Of a stretch of DNA of 11,248 nt, positions 1-6,263 are shown one piece after another. Below the pieces are notes generated by a model that did no database searches, was not told the DNA's origin, and saw only the letters and a program-made list of their open reading frames with translations. Positions within the stretch are counted from its first letter, which is position 1, and every line of letters begins with the position of its first letter. This DNA is from an uncultured Sutterella sp. (GTDB lineage: Bacteria > Pseudomonadota > Gammaproteobacteria > Burkholderiales > Burkholderiaceae_F): NCBI GenBank assembly GCA_900553105.1, contig USCE01000027.1:1-11248 (forward strand), written 5' to 3'. Made by a program: the position numbers and the translations under genes.

Positions 1-24
1 GCGTCAGATGTGTATAAGAGACAG
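1..24 (+). other. Illumina Nextera adapter remnant (not genomic)
   Basis: Bases 6-24 read AGATGTGTATAAGAGACAG, the 19-bp hyperactive Tn5 mosaic end used in Nextera tagmentation. The five bases before it (GCGTC) are the matching part of the Illumina read-1 adapter. It sits flush at the contig edge and puts an in-frame TAA (15-17) directly upstream of the truncated first gene, so it creates a false 5' boundary for that gene. It should be trimmed; genomic sequence starts at about 25. A natural transposon end is very unlikely, because the flanking bases are also adapter sequence. Confidence 0.97.
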
Positions 25-734
25 GTATTGTGGATGATTGCGATTACTTCCTCTCTAGCCACATCGCCATGATGGCCAAGACCGGTGAAATCATCACGAG
101 CCCGGTCGGTTTCTTGTGCACGACGAAGTACGACATTACCTTTAAGGGACGTCCCGCACACGCCGGCATTGAGCCGAATGCCGGTCGTAACGCTTTGGCC
201 GCTGCTTGCCACTGTGTCACGCAATTACTCGGCATCCCCCGTCACGGCTCCGGCATGACCCGTGTTAACGTGGGTCGTATCGTTGCCGGTGAAGGCCGCA
301 ACGTTATTCCTGTTAACGCCAAGCTTGTGATGGAAGTGCGCGGCGAAACCGGTGAAATCAACAAGTTCATGGCCACGGAAACGGAAAATATCGTTCAAGG
401 CGTTGCGAAGAGCTTCGGCGTTGAATACCACATTGAAAAGATGGGTGAAGCTGTTGACCTCTTCAACGATAAGGAATTAGTCGATATGCTCGATGACGTC
501 TGCTCCAAGACTGAAGGCGTCACGAAGGTATTGCACGAAGTCAACTTCGGCGGTTCTGAAGACGCTACGATTTTGGCTCGCCGAGTTCAAGAAAAGGGAG
601 GCAAGGCTGCCTACTTCGTTCTCGGTTCTGATCGCGCAGGCGGTCACCACACGGCCGAATTTGACATTGATGAATCCTCCTTGGATACGGGCTTGAAGAT
701 TTACGCTGAAATGCTCAAGCGCTTAATGAAGTAA
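25..734 (+). CDS. M20D-family amidohydrolase, AbgA-like (5' truncated)
   Basis: This is the C-terminal part, about 235 residues, of a zinc-dependent amidohydrolase of peptidase family M20D. It most resembles AbgA, a subunit of p-aminobenzoyl-glutamate hydrolase; hippurate or N-acyl-amino-acid hydrolases are alternatives. The visible part holds the inserted dimerisation domain, with the RPAHAG motif (His codon 159-161), followed by the GRNALAAA and RVNVG segments. The rest of the metallopeptidase domain follows, with GGSEDAT (from 549) and a C-terminal GGHHTAEFDID motif (His codons 645-650) that should supply a metal ligand. The N-terminal half, with the remaining metal ligands, is missing because the contig starts here. 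The GTG at 30 is an internal Val codon, not a start: the reading frame is blocked upstream only by adapter sequence. No signal peptide can be judged. Its 3' end is closed by a strong terminator, so it is transcribed separately from yebC. Confidence 0.9.
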
Positions 735-756
735 TCCTTTTTTCAGATTCTTCTCG

Positions 757-785
757 AAAAGCCGCCTTCGGGCGGCTTTCTTTTT
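757..785 (+). terminator. Intrinsic terminator after the M20 gene
   Basis: A GC-rich stem GCCGCC (761-766) and GGCGGC (771-776) closes a TTCG tetraloop. The flanking A run (757-760) extends the pairing, and a T-rich tail TTTCTTTTT (777-785) follows. This is a classical Rho-independent terminator 22 bases after the stop codon. Confidence 0.95.
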
Positions 786-804
786 GACCAACTATTGAAA
801 CTAA

Positions 805-833
805 AAGACAAAATGCCAAAGCACGGGTAAAAT
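805..833 (+). promoter_or_regulatory. Candidate sigma-70 promoter for yebC
   Basis: A -10-like TAAAAT (828-833) lies 17 bases after a weak -35-like AAGACA (805-810). The site is between the preceding terminator and yebC, where a promoter is needed. The -35 matches only four of six consensus bases, so this is a candidate only. Transcription would start near 840, inside the tandem repeat described next. Confidence 0.35.
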
Positions 834-872
834 TAATAGATTTAATAGATGTGGAAGGTAATTACTTTACCT
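833..872. repeat. 9-bp tandem repeat plus inverted repeat upstream of yebC
   Basis: TTAATAGAT occurs twice back to back (833-841 and 842-850). Six bases later comes an inverted repeat, AGGTAA (856-861) and TTACCT (867-872), with a five-base spacer. Both lie just downstream of the candidate -10 box, in the yebC leader, so they could be an operator or a 5'-UTR element. No regulator is identified. Confidence 0.5.
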
Positions 873-915
873 CTCTGACGGTTAACTATTTTTAAATTTT
901 GAAAGGATTATTCCC

Positions 916-1638
916 ATGGCCGGACATTCCAAATGGGCAAATATTCAACACCGCAAAGGTCGTCAAGACGCCAAGCGCTCCAATCTCTGGACCAAGCTTG
1001 TACGCGAAATCATGGTAGCAGCCCGCAATGGTGCCGATCCTGACTCTAACTCCCGCTTACGCCTGGCTCTTTTGAAGGCTCGCGCTGGTAACGTGCCTAA
1101 AGACACAATCAAAAATGCCATCATGAAAGGTTCCGGACAGCTCGAAGGGGTCAAGTTTGAAGAAGCACGCTATGAAGGCTACGGTATCGGCGGCGCAGCT
1201 TTGATGATTGATGCGGCCACCGACAATAAAACCCGTACGGTTGCAGACGTCCGTCATATCTTAAGCAAGAACGGCGGTAACTTGGGAACCGAAGGCTCCG
1301 TTTCGTTTATGTTTAAGCACTGTGGTCAATTTTTCTTTGCTCCAGGCTCAGTCACCGAGGACGACGTGATGAGCGTTGCGCTTGATGCCGGAGCCGACGA
1401 CGTCATCGTTGACGACGAAGGCGGCATTGAAGTTGTGTGCGAACCGAACGCTTTTGAAGCGGTTAACGATGCTTTCGAAAAAGCTAGCATGAAGCCCGAG
1501 ATGGCTGAAGTGACGATGAAAGCTTTAAATGAAACGGAATTAAGTGGTGAAGATGCCGAGCGTATGCAACGCTTGATTGATGCACTTGAAGACTTAGACG
1601 ATGTCCAGCAAGTGTACACCACGGCTGTTTTTGATTAA
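916..1638 (+). CDS. yebC: YebC/PmpR/TACO1-family regulatory protein
   Basis: This 240-residue protein has the normal family length. It opens with the hallmark MAGHSKWANIQHRKGRQD, then the basic segment KRSNLWTKLVREI and the VPKDTIKNAI helix. Further on are YEGYGIGGAALMIDAATDN and the glycine-rich NGGNLGTEGSVSFMF near residues 118-132. The C-terminal half carries the usual acidic ADDVIVDDEG segment. The family was first described as DNA-binding transcriptional regulators. Its mitochondrial member TACO1 and some bacterial members act in translation, helping ribosomes through difficult, proline-rich stretches; which role applies here cannot be read from sequence. The start is supported by AAAGGA (902-907) eight bases upstream. 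purD follows after 25 bases with no terminator, so the two are probably co-transcribed. Confidence 0.96.
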   Translation: MAGHSKWANIQHRKGRQDAKRSNLWTKLVREIMVAARNGADPDSNSRLRLALLKARAGNVPKDTIKNAIMKGSGQLEGVKFEEARYEGYGIGGAALMIDAATDNKTRTVADVRHILSKNGGNLGTEGSVSFMFKHCGQFFFAPGSVTEDDVMSVALDAGADDVIVDDEGGIEVVCEPNAFEAVNDAFEKASMKPEMAEVTMKALNETELSGEDAERMQRLIDALEDLDDVQQVYTTAVFD

Positions 1639-1663
1639 TTTCTCTGTACGTTCTGGGGGCCCC

Positions 1664-2941
1664 ATGAAAGTTCTCGTTGTTGGAAACGGCGGTCGCGAAC
1701 ATGCAATCGCTTGGCGTTTGGCACAAGATGCTCGCGTTCAAACCGTCTTTGTTGCGCCGGGAAATGCCGGCACTGCCTTAACAACCAAATTGGAAAACAT
1801 TGAGAAAACCGATCTCAATGAATTGGCTGATTTTGTCATTGCCAATGACGTTGCTTTCACAATCGTGGGTCCAGAAGCCCCGTTGGCAGCTGGCATCGTG
1901 GATTTATTCCGCTCGCGCGGCTTGAAAATCTTTGGCCCCACGAAAGCAGCCGCTCAACTTGAAAGCTCAAAGGATTTCGCTAAAGCTTTCATGAAGCGCC
2001 ATTCGATTCCTACGGCTGATTATGAAACTTTCACTGATGCCCGTGCTGCACACGACTACGTTGAGCGCAAAGGCGCTCCGATCGTCATTAAAGCTGACGG
2101 TCTGGCCGCCGGTAAAGGCGTTATTGTTGCAATGGAACTATCGCAAGCTCATGAGGCCATCGATCAGATGCTCGAAGGCAATGCTTTCGGCGATGCCGGC
2201 GCCCGGGTTGTAATCGAGGATTTCTTGACCGGCGAAGAAGCCAGCTTCATTGTCATGGTCGATGGCCAAAACATCTTACCCATGGCCTCCAGTCAAGACC
2301 ACAAGCGCTTGCTCGACCATGATATGGGCCCGAATACGGGCGGCATGGGCGCATATTCCCCGGCGCCGATCGTTACGGCAGAAATTCACGATCAGGTCAT
2401 GCGTGAAATTATCCGTCCGACTGTGGATGGAATGGCTGCTGACGGCATCCCTTATACGGGCTTTTTGTACGCCGGTTTGATGATCGATCGTAATGCTGAC
2501 GGTTCAACAAGCGTAAAAACGCTTGAATTTAACTGCCGAATGGGCGATCCTGAAACGCAACCCATTATGAGCCGCTTGAACTCTTCGCTTGTCGATTTGG
2601 TACAAGCCGCCATTGATGGCCGTCTTGATGAAGTGCAAGCTCAATGGGATGAGCGCGTTGCCTTAGGCGTGGTGTGCGCTTCTCAAGGCTATCCTCAAAA
2701 ACCGGAAAAAGGTCAAGTCATTACCTCTTTGCCTCAGGACTGCGACAGTTTGCACGTTTTCCACGCCGGTACTAAGGCAACAGCTGAAGGCACAGTCACA
2801 AACGGCGGGCGTGTACTGTGTGTAGTCGGCCTTGGAAATGATGTCCGCACAGCAGCCGCAAAGGCCTATGAAGGCGTTGATGCCGTACACTTTGACGGCA
2901 TGCAATATCGTACCGATATCGGCTATCGGGCAATGAAATAA
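1664..2941 (+). CDS. purD: Phosphoribosylamine--glycine ligase (GARS)
   Basis: PurD carries out the second step of de novo purine synthesis, the ATP-dependent joining of glycine to 5-phosphoribosylamine in the cytosol. The 425-residue length is typical of the stand-alone bacterial enzyme. The N-terminal domain begins KVLVVGNGGREHA (residues 2-14) and includes GPEAPLAAGI. The ATP-grasp domain shows IKADGLAAGKGV (Lys143), a GEEASF segment, NTGGMGAYSP (from Asn224) and the metal-binding EFNCRMGDPETQ (from Glu288). The ATG at 1664 is chosen because the family sequence begins right there; an in-frame upstream extension into yebC has no homology-like content. The ribosome site is a plain GGGGG (1655-1659) running into CCCC directly before the start codon, an odd GGGGCCCC palindrome. 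In many Burkholderiales hemF follows purD; here nadD follows directly. Confidence 0.97.
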   Translation: MKVLVVGNGGREHAIAWRLAQDARVQTVFVAPGNAGTALTTKLENIEKTDLNELADFVIANDVAFTIVGPEAPLAAGIVDLFRSRGLKIFGPTKAAAQLESSKDFAKAFMKRHSIPTADYETFTDARAAHDYVERKGAPIVIKADGLAAGKGVIVAMELSQAHEAIDQMLEGNAFGDAGARVVIEDFLTGEEASFIVMVDGQNILPMASSQDHKRLLDHDMGPNTGGMGAYSPAPIVTAEIHDQVMREIIRPTVDGMAADGIPYTGFLYAGLMIDRNADGSTSVKTLEFNCRMGDPETQPIMSRLNSSLVDLVQAAIDGRLDEVQAQWDERVALGVVCASQGYPQKPEKGQVITSLPQDCDSLHVFHAGTKATAEGTVTNGGRVLCVVGLGNDVRTAAAKAYEGVDAVHFDGMQYRTDIGYRAMK

Positions 2942-2951
2942 TCTGTTTGAC

Positions 2952-2976
2952 GGGCAAGAGCGCCATACTCTTGCCC
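2952..2976 (+). promoter_or_regulatory. Hairpin without T-tract between purD and nadD
   Basis: A perfect 9-bp inverted repeat, GGGCAAGAG (2952-2960) and CTCTTGCCC (2968-2976), closes a seven-base loop. It starts 10 bases after the purD stop codon and ends 9 bases before the nadD ATG. The downstream bases (TCAAATTC) contain no T run, so it is not a standard terminator. It could be an RNA-stabilising stem at the end of purD, a weak or Rho-assisted terminator, or a structure that limits nadD translation. Confidence 0.7.
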
Positions 2977-2985
2977 TCAAATTCA

Positions 2986-3630
2986 ATGAAACTCGGTTTT
3001 TTCGGCGGTACTTTCAATCCCGTTCATCTCGGCCATTTGCATTTAGCCGAGACCGCTTTGCGCGTTTTATTACTAGATCATTTATATTGGTTGCCAGCCA
3101 ATCCTTGGCAAAAAAATTCCAACGAGATTCTGCCCGGCAAAGATCGAGCAGCCATGATTGAAATTGCCATAAAGAACAACACCCGTATGAGTGTTGATTG
3201 TCTTGAAATTAACAACAATCGACCGTCTTATTCGATCGAAACAGTTGATACTTTGGCCAAACGTTACCCCAATGATGACCGCTTCTATCTCATGGGCGAA
3301 GATCAGTGGGCAAATTTTCATACTTGGCATCGTTGGCAAGACATTTTCGATTACGTCACGCTAGTGGTTTTTCGAAGAGGAAAAAACAACTTCAAGACGG
3401 AGGATGTTGTCGAGGACTTCATTCGACAACACAATATAAAGGTGAGATTTTGGGATTTGGATGCCCTTGCCATTTCTTCCACAGAGCTTCGAGTCTCGCT
3501 GGTACGAGACGGTTTGTCAGCGCTCGACACAGTCCATTGGCTGCCCGACGGTGTTGCGCAATATCTAGCACAGCGACCGTCATTGTTGAACCGAATTACA
3601 GAAAATGGCTATCGACCGAAAGACTGCTAA
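2986..3630 (+). CDS. nadD: Nicotinate-nucleotide adenylyltransferase
   Basis: NadD adenylates nicotinate mononucleotide to deamido-NAD in the cytosol, the central step of NAD synthesis. The 214-residue protein has the nucleotidyltransferase fold signature GGTFNPVHLGH at residues 7-17, which binds ATP phosphates, and the C-terminal ISSTELR (Ser164-Arg169), a slight variant of the usual ISSTxIR. An LMGEDQWANFHTWHRW stretch in the middle is typical of the family. The ATG at 2986 is preferred over the in-frame TTG at 2947, because MKLGFFGGTF matches the usual NadD N-terminus and the upstream stretch would read through the hairpin. No clear Shine-Dalgarno sequence is present. rsfS follows after 42 bases, a widely conserved pairing. 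Confidence 0.96.
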   Translation: MKLGFFGGTFNPVHLGHLHLAETALRVLLLDHLYWLPANPWQKNSNEILPGKDRAAMIEIAIKNNTRMSVDCLEINNNRPSYSIETVDTLAKRYPNDDRFYLMGEDQWANFHTWHRWQDIFDYVTLVVFRRGKNNFKTEDVVEDFIRQHNIKVRFWDLDALAISSTELRVSLVRDGLSALDTVHWLPDGVAQYLAQRPSLLNRITENGYRPKDC

Positions 3631-3672
3631 AATTTTCCAATAACCCTCTTTTAACTATCGAACTAAAAATTT

Positions 3673-4101
3673 ATGGATATTCGAAAATTACAACGAGTCA
3701 TTGTTGATGCGCTTGAAGACGTCAAAGCACAAGACATTGTCGTGTACAACACAAAACACCTGACCAGTGAATTCGAGCGTGTCATTATTGCTACGGGCTC
3801 ATCGAACCGACAAACGCGCGCCTTAGGTCACAACGTTAGCCAAGAAGTGAAGAAAGCTGGAGGCGAAGTACTGGGCTTGGAAGGCACCGACACGGGTGAA
3901 TGGGTTCTTGTAGACTGTGGTGCCGCGATTGTGCACATTCTGCAACCGGCCATGCGTGAATACTACAATCTAGAAGAAGTTTGGGGCGGCAAAAAAGTTA
4001 ATCTCAAACTGAATTCGGAAAAGAAAGCCGAAGAAGCAACAGCGACAACGACCAAACGTCCGCGAATTGTTCGTGGCAAAACAGTTAAGCTGATTGACTG
4101 A
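3673..4101 (+). CDS. rsfS: Ribosomal silencing factor RsfS
   Basis: RsfS (YbeB/RsfA family, DUF143) binds ribosomal protein uL14 on the 50S subunit. It blocks subunit joining when nutrients are scarce. The 142-residue product shows the family pattern: an early ALEDVKAQDIVVYNT, then FERVIIATGSSNRQTRAL, then EGTDTGEWVLVDCGAAIVHI, then REYYNLEEVWG. The core ends near residue 112. A further basic, alanine/threonine-rich tail (from about EKKAEE to the end, roughly 27 residues) makes it longer than E. coli RsfS; tails like this are common in betaproteobacteria. The start lacks a visible Shine-Dalgarno, but the N-terminus fits the family. Its stop codon shares its final A with the rlmH start (TGATG), so translation is probably coupled. 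Confidence 0.95.
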   Translation: MDIRKLQRVIVDALEDVKAQDIVVYNTKHLTSEFERVIIATGSSNRQTRALGHNVSQEVKKAGGEVLGLEGTDTGEWVLVDCGAAIVHILQPAMREYYNLEEVWGGKKVNLKLNSEKKAEEATATTTKRPRIVRGKTVKLID

Positions 4102-4568
4102 TGAAAATCACCATTGTCGCCGTTGGTCTTCGTCAGCCGACTTGGGCAGACGAGGCAATTAAAGACTATCTTTCGCGTTTTCCGAAAGACTGGAGCGTCA
4201 CGGTTAAAGCCGTTAAACCAGAGTTGCGCGCGGGACAAAGCACTGCGCGCATCATGCAAACGGAGGCAGAGCGCATTTTAGCGGCAATTCCGACGGGCAG
4301 TCTCATGATTGCCATGGATGAACACGGCAAAGATTTCACCACCGTGGACTTTGCAAAAAAAATCTCTTCTTGGCGCGATGCGGGCGAATCATTGGCCTTT
4401 GTCATTGGCGGCGCAGATGGACTTGATCCGAGTTTAAAAGCACAGGCCCGTGCGATGATGAGACTGTCATCGATGACACTGCCGCATGCCATGGCTCGCG
4501 TGCTTTTGGTTGAGCAAATTTACCGTGCTTTCAGCATCCTGAATAACCATCCTTATCATCGAGCCTAA
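4101..4568 (+). CDS. rlmH: 23S rRNA (pseudouridine1915-N3)-methyltransferase RlmH
   Basis: RlmH is a SPOUT-class methyltransferase. Using S-adenosylmethionine, it methylates pseudouridine 1915 in helix 69 of 23S rRNA on assembled 70S ribosomes. The 155-residue length equals that of the E. coli enzyme. The trefoil-knot cofactor loop reads FVIGGADGL (residues 100-108), followed by the MTLPHAMARVLLVEQIYRA segment and the C-terminal HPYHR, whose Tyr152, His153 and Arg154 are the catalytic and binding residues known in the family. The gene overlaps the rsfS stop by one base. maf starts 15 bases downstream with no terminator between them. Confidence 0.97.
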   Translation: MKITIVAVGLRQPTWADEAIKDYLSRFPKDWSVTVKAVKPELRAGQSTARIMQTEAERILAAIPTGSLMIAMDEHGKDFTTVDFAKKISSWRDAGESLAFVIGGADGLDPSLKAQARAMMRLSSMTLPHAMARVLLVEQIYRAFSILNNHPYHRA

Positions 4569-4583
4569 TCGAACACAACGACC

Positions 4584-5243
4584 ATGTCTTCGTTTTATCT
4601 AGCCTCCAAAAGCCCTCGACGTAAAGAATTGCTTGAGCTGCTTGGGCTTAATCCTACGGTCTTAGCCTTTAACGACCACACGCTGAGAAATTTCGCCGGC
4701 GATGAGGAAATTCTTCCCAGTGAGGCTCCCGAGGATTATGTTATTCGAACGGCTCGGGAAAAAATCATTAAAGCGCTCGCTCACATTAAAGCCCACAATA
4801 TGCCGTTAATGCCCGTGTTATCAGCCGATACGACCGTAATCTGCCAAGGTCGTATTCTGGGGAAACCCAACGATGCACAAGAAGCGGCTTCATTTCTTCG
4901 CCTGATGTCGGGCTCCAAACATGAAGTGCGCACCGCAGTATTTGTCGGAACTTCCCCCGAGCATTTGCGCTGGGCCGTTTCAGTCTCGCACGTTTACTTT
5001 AAACATTTAACAGAAGAAGAAATTCAAGCCTATATCGCCTTAGACGAGCCCTATGACAAAGCAGGCGGTTACGGCATTCAGGGGCTTGCCGGTGCTTTCA
5101 TAGAGCACATTGAAGGCTCGTATACCGGCATTATGGGTTTACCCATTTTCGAAACCTGTGCTCTTTTAAAAGAGTTTGGCATTGACTGCTTGGAAAAATC
5201 AGCTCGATATCCGCACAATACCCAAACCCAAAATAATAAGTGA
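4584..5243 (+). CDS. maf: Maf family nucleotide pyrophosphatase (dTTP/UTP type, YhdE-like)
   Basis: Maf proteins hydrolyse nucleoside triphosphates to monophosphates plus pyrophosphate. They are linked to removal of modified nucleotides and to septum inhibition. The 219-residue protein begins FYLASKSPRRKELLELLG (residues 4-21), carries SADTTV (residues 80-85, with Asp82 the likely catalytic residue) and GKPNDAQEA. It then has DKAGGYGIQG (from Asp158) followed by IEGSYTGIMGLPIFET. The DKAGxYGIQG form points to the dTTP/UTP-specific YhdE branch rather than the 7-methyl-GTP YceF branch; the substrate remains inference. The C-terminus has a polar Asn/Gln-rich tail. In related bacteria rng (RNase G) often follows maf after rlmH; here gmk follows instead. 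Confidence 0.93.
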   Translation: MSSFYLASKSPRRKELLELLGLNPTVLAFNDHTLRNFAGDEEILPSEAPEDYVIRTAREKIIKALAHIKAHNMPLMPVLSADTTVICQGRILGKPNDAQEAASFLRLMSGSKHEVRTAVFVGTSPEHLRWAVSVSHVYFKHLTEEEIQAYIALDEPYDKAGGYGIQGLAGAFIEHIEGSYTGIMGLPIFETCALLKEFGIDCLEKSARYPHNTQTQNNK

Positions 5244-5280
5244 TTGCCATTTCCGCTAAAATTAAGAGATTAACCCGTAG

Positions 5281-5285
5281 AGAGG
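5281..5285 (+). promoter_or_regulatory. Ribosome binding site fixing the gmk start
   Basis: AGAGG lies five bases before the ATG at 5291. This supports that ATG over an in-frame GTG at 5240 that overlaps the end of maf; the alternative would add a 17-residue extension with no counterpart in the family. Confidence 0.7.
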
Positions 5286-5290
5286 CACAC

Positions 5291-5926
5291 ATGCTCGAAC
5301 AGAAAGCCGGACGATTATTTCTAGTCACTGCACCTTCCGGTGCCGGAAAATCTTCGCTTGTGGCCGCGTTGCTGAAAGCCGACCCGACCGTGCATTTATC
5401 AATTTCTCACACGACACGCCAGCCCCGCCCCGGTGAGGTAGACGGCCGTGAGTATCACTTTGTGACGATCGAGGAATTTGAAAAAATGCAAGCTGAGAAT
5501 GCCTTTTTGGAATGGGCTTACGTCCATGGCAATTATTACGGCACCTCCAAAGCTTGGATTCAAGAACAGCTCAACCTCGGTCATGATGTGCTCTTGGAAA
5601 TTGACTGGCAGGGCGCTCTACAGGTTAAAAAACTTTATCCGGATGTACTCGGCGTTTTCATCCTGCCGCCGTCGGTTGATACGCTTCGTGTTCGACTTAA
5701 TAAACGTGGCACGGACTCCGACGAAGTAATCGCTCGTCGTTTGGCCGGTGCCGGTGCAGAAATGGTCCATGCGGGAAAGTTTGACTACGTTATAATTAAC
5801 GATGATTTTGAGCGCGCGACCGCAGATCTTATTTCCGTGGTGCGCGCTTCGCGTTTGACGTTTAAGTCGCAAGTTATTCGCGAATCCGAAACGTTTAAAC
5901 GTTTGGGCATTCCTCTTGAAGATTGA
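5291..5926 (+). CDS. gmk: Guanylate kinase
   Basis: Gmk phosphorylates GMP (and dGMP) to GDP with ATP, feeding GTP and (p)ppGpp synthesis. The 211-residue protein is of normal length. It has the P-loop APSGAGKS (residues 14-21), the GMP-binding segment HTTRQPRPGEVDGREYHFV, the FLEWAYVHGNYYGTS segment that contacts the guanine, LLEIDWQGALQV, and the lid-region arginines near KRGTDSDEVIARRLAGA. It starts 47 bases after maf. rpoZ and spoT downstream keep the gmk-rpoZ-spoT order known from E. coli and betaproteobacteria, which places GTP supply beside the stringent-response gene. Confidence 0.97.
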   Translation: MLEQKAGRLFLVTAPSGAGKSSLVAALLKADPTVHLSISHTTRQPRPGEVDGREYHFVTIEEFEKMQAENAFLEWAYVHGNYYGTSKAWIQEQLNLGHDVLLEIDWQGALQVKKLYPDVLGVFILPPSVDTLRVRLNKRGTDSDEVIARRLAGAGAEMVHAGKFDYVIINDDFERATADLISVVRASRLTFKSQVIRESETFKRLGIPLED

Positions 5927-5966
5927 TAGCGGAATGTTTTTCTGACTTTTATTTTTTAAAACTCTT

Positions 5967-6170
5967 ATGGCTCGTGTAACTGTTGAAGATTGTTTGAAGA
6001 AGATTCCCAACCGCTTTGAGTTGGTGTTGGCGGCTGCTCAGCGCTCCCGTCAATTGTCTTCGGGTGCAGTGGCCCGCGTAGACGCTAAAGACAAGCCCAC
6101 CGTGCTTGCTTTACGTGAAATTGCCGCCGGTGCCATCGCCAAAGATGAAATGTTCAAACGAATCTCGTAA
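5967..6170 (+). CDS. rpoZ: RNA polymerase omega subunit
   Basis: The omega subunit helps fold and assemble beta-prime into RNA polymerase and forms part of one ppGpp binding site in proteobacteria. The 67-residue protein matches the short betaproteobacterial form (E. coli has 91). It contains the family core MARVTVEDCLKKIPNRFELV, then AAQRSRQLSSG, then NTVLALREIAAG-type sequence (here PTVLALREIAAG). MARVTVEDC retains the N-terminal residues linked to ppGpp binding. No obvious Shine-Dalgarno precedes the ATG; upstream is an AT-rich stretch. The gene lies 40 bases after gmk and is followed by an intrinsic terminator. Confidence 0.97.
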   Translation: MARVTVEDCLKKIPNRFELVLAAAQRSRQLSSGAVARVDAKDKPTVLALREIAAGAIAKDEMFKRIS

Positions 6171-6180
6171 TTGAACATCC

Positions 6181-6219
6181 AAAGCGAAGATATTCTAAAC
6201 GGATAGCTTCGCTTTTTTT
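6181..6219 (+). terminator. Intrinsic terminator between rpoZ and spoT
   Basis: AAAGCGAAG (6181-6189) pairs with CTTCGCTTT (6207-6215) in a nine-base stem. Three more pairs can form beyond one mismatch. The stem runs into seven consecutive Ts (6213-6219). It begins 11 bases after the rpoZ stop codon, so much of the upstream transcript should end before spoT. Confidence 0.88.
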
Positions 6220-6263
6220 ATCCGCCCGAAGCCCTCTCTCTCGGCTTTAACGGAGGATTTTGT

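Noticed and set aside
6..24. A natural Tn5-like transposon end
   Set aside because: The hyperactive mosaic end is flanked on the outside by Illumina adapter bases and ends flush at the contig edge, so it is a library artefact.
1326..1622. 98-codon minus strand frame inside yebC
   Set aside because: It is a Ser/Ala-rich shadow of the yebC coding strand with no ribosome site or family resemblance.
1601..1663. Upstream extension of purD overlapping yebC
   Set aside because: The family N-terminus KVLVVGNGGREHA begins at 1664, and the extra 21 codons only re-read the end of yebC in another frame.
2947..2985. TTG start upstream of nadD
   Set aside because: It would translate through the hairpin and add residues before the normal MKLGFFGGTFNP start.
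3306..3707. 133-codon + strand frame overlapping nadD and rsfS
   Set aside because: It lies in another frame across two well-supported genes and shows no recognisable domain.
5244..5262. Promoter for gmk from TTGCCA (5244) and TAAAAT (5257)
   Set aside because: The spacing is only seven bases, and neither element has a properly spaced partner.
5240..5290. GTG start at 5240 giving Gmk a 17-residue N-terminal extension
   Set aside because: The extension has no counterpart in guanylate kinases, overlaps the maf stop, and the ATG at 5291 has AGAGG five bases upstream.
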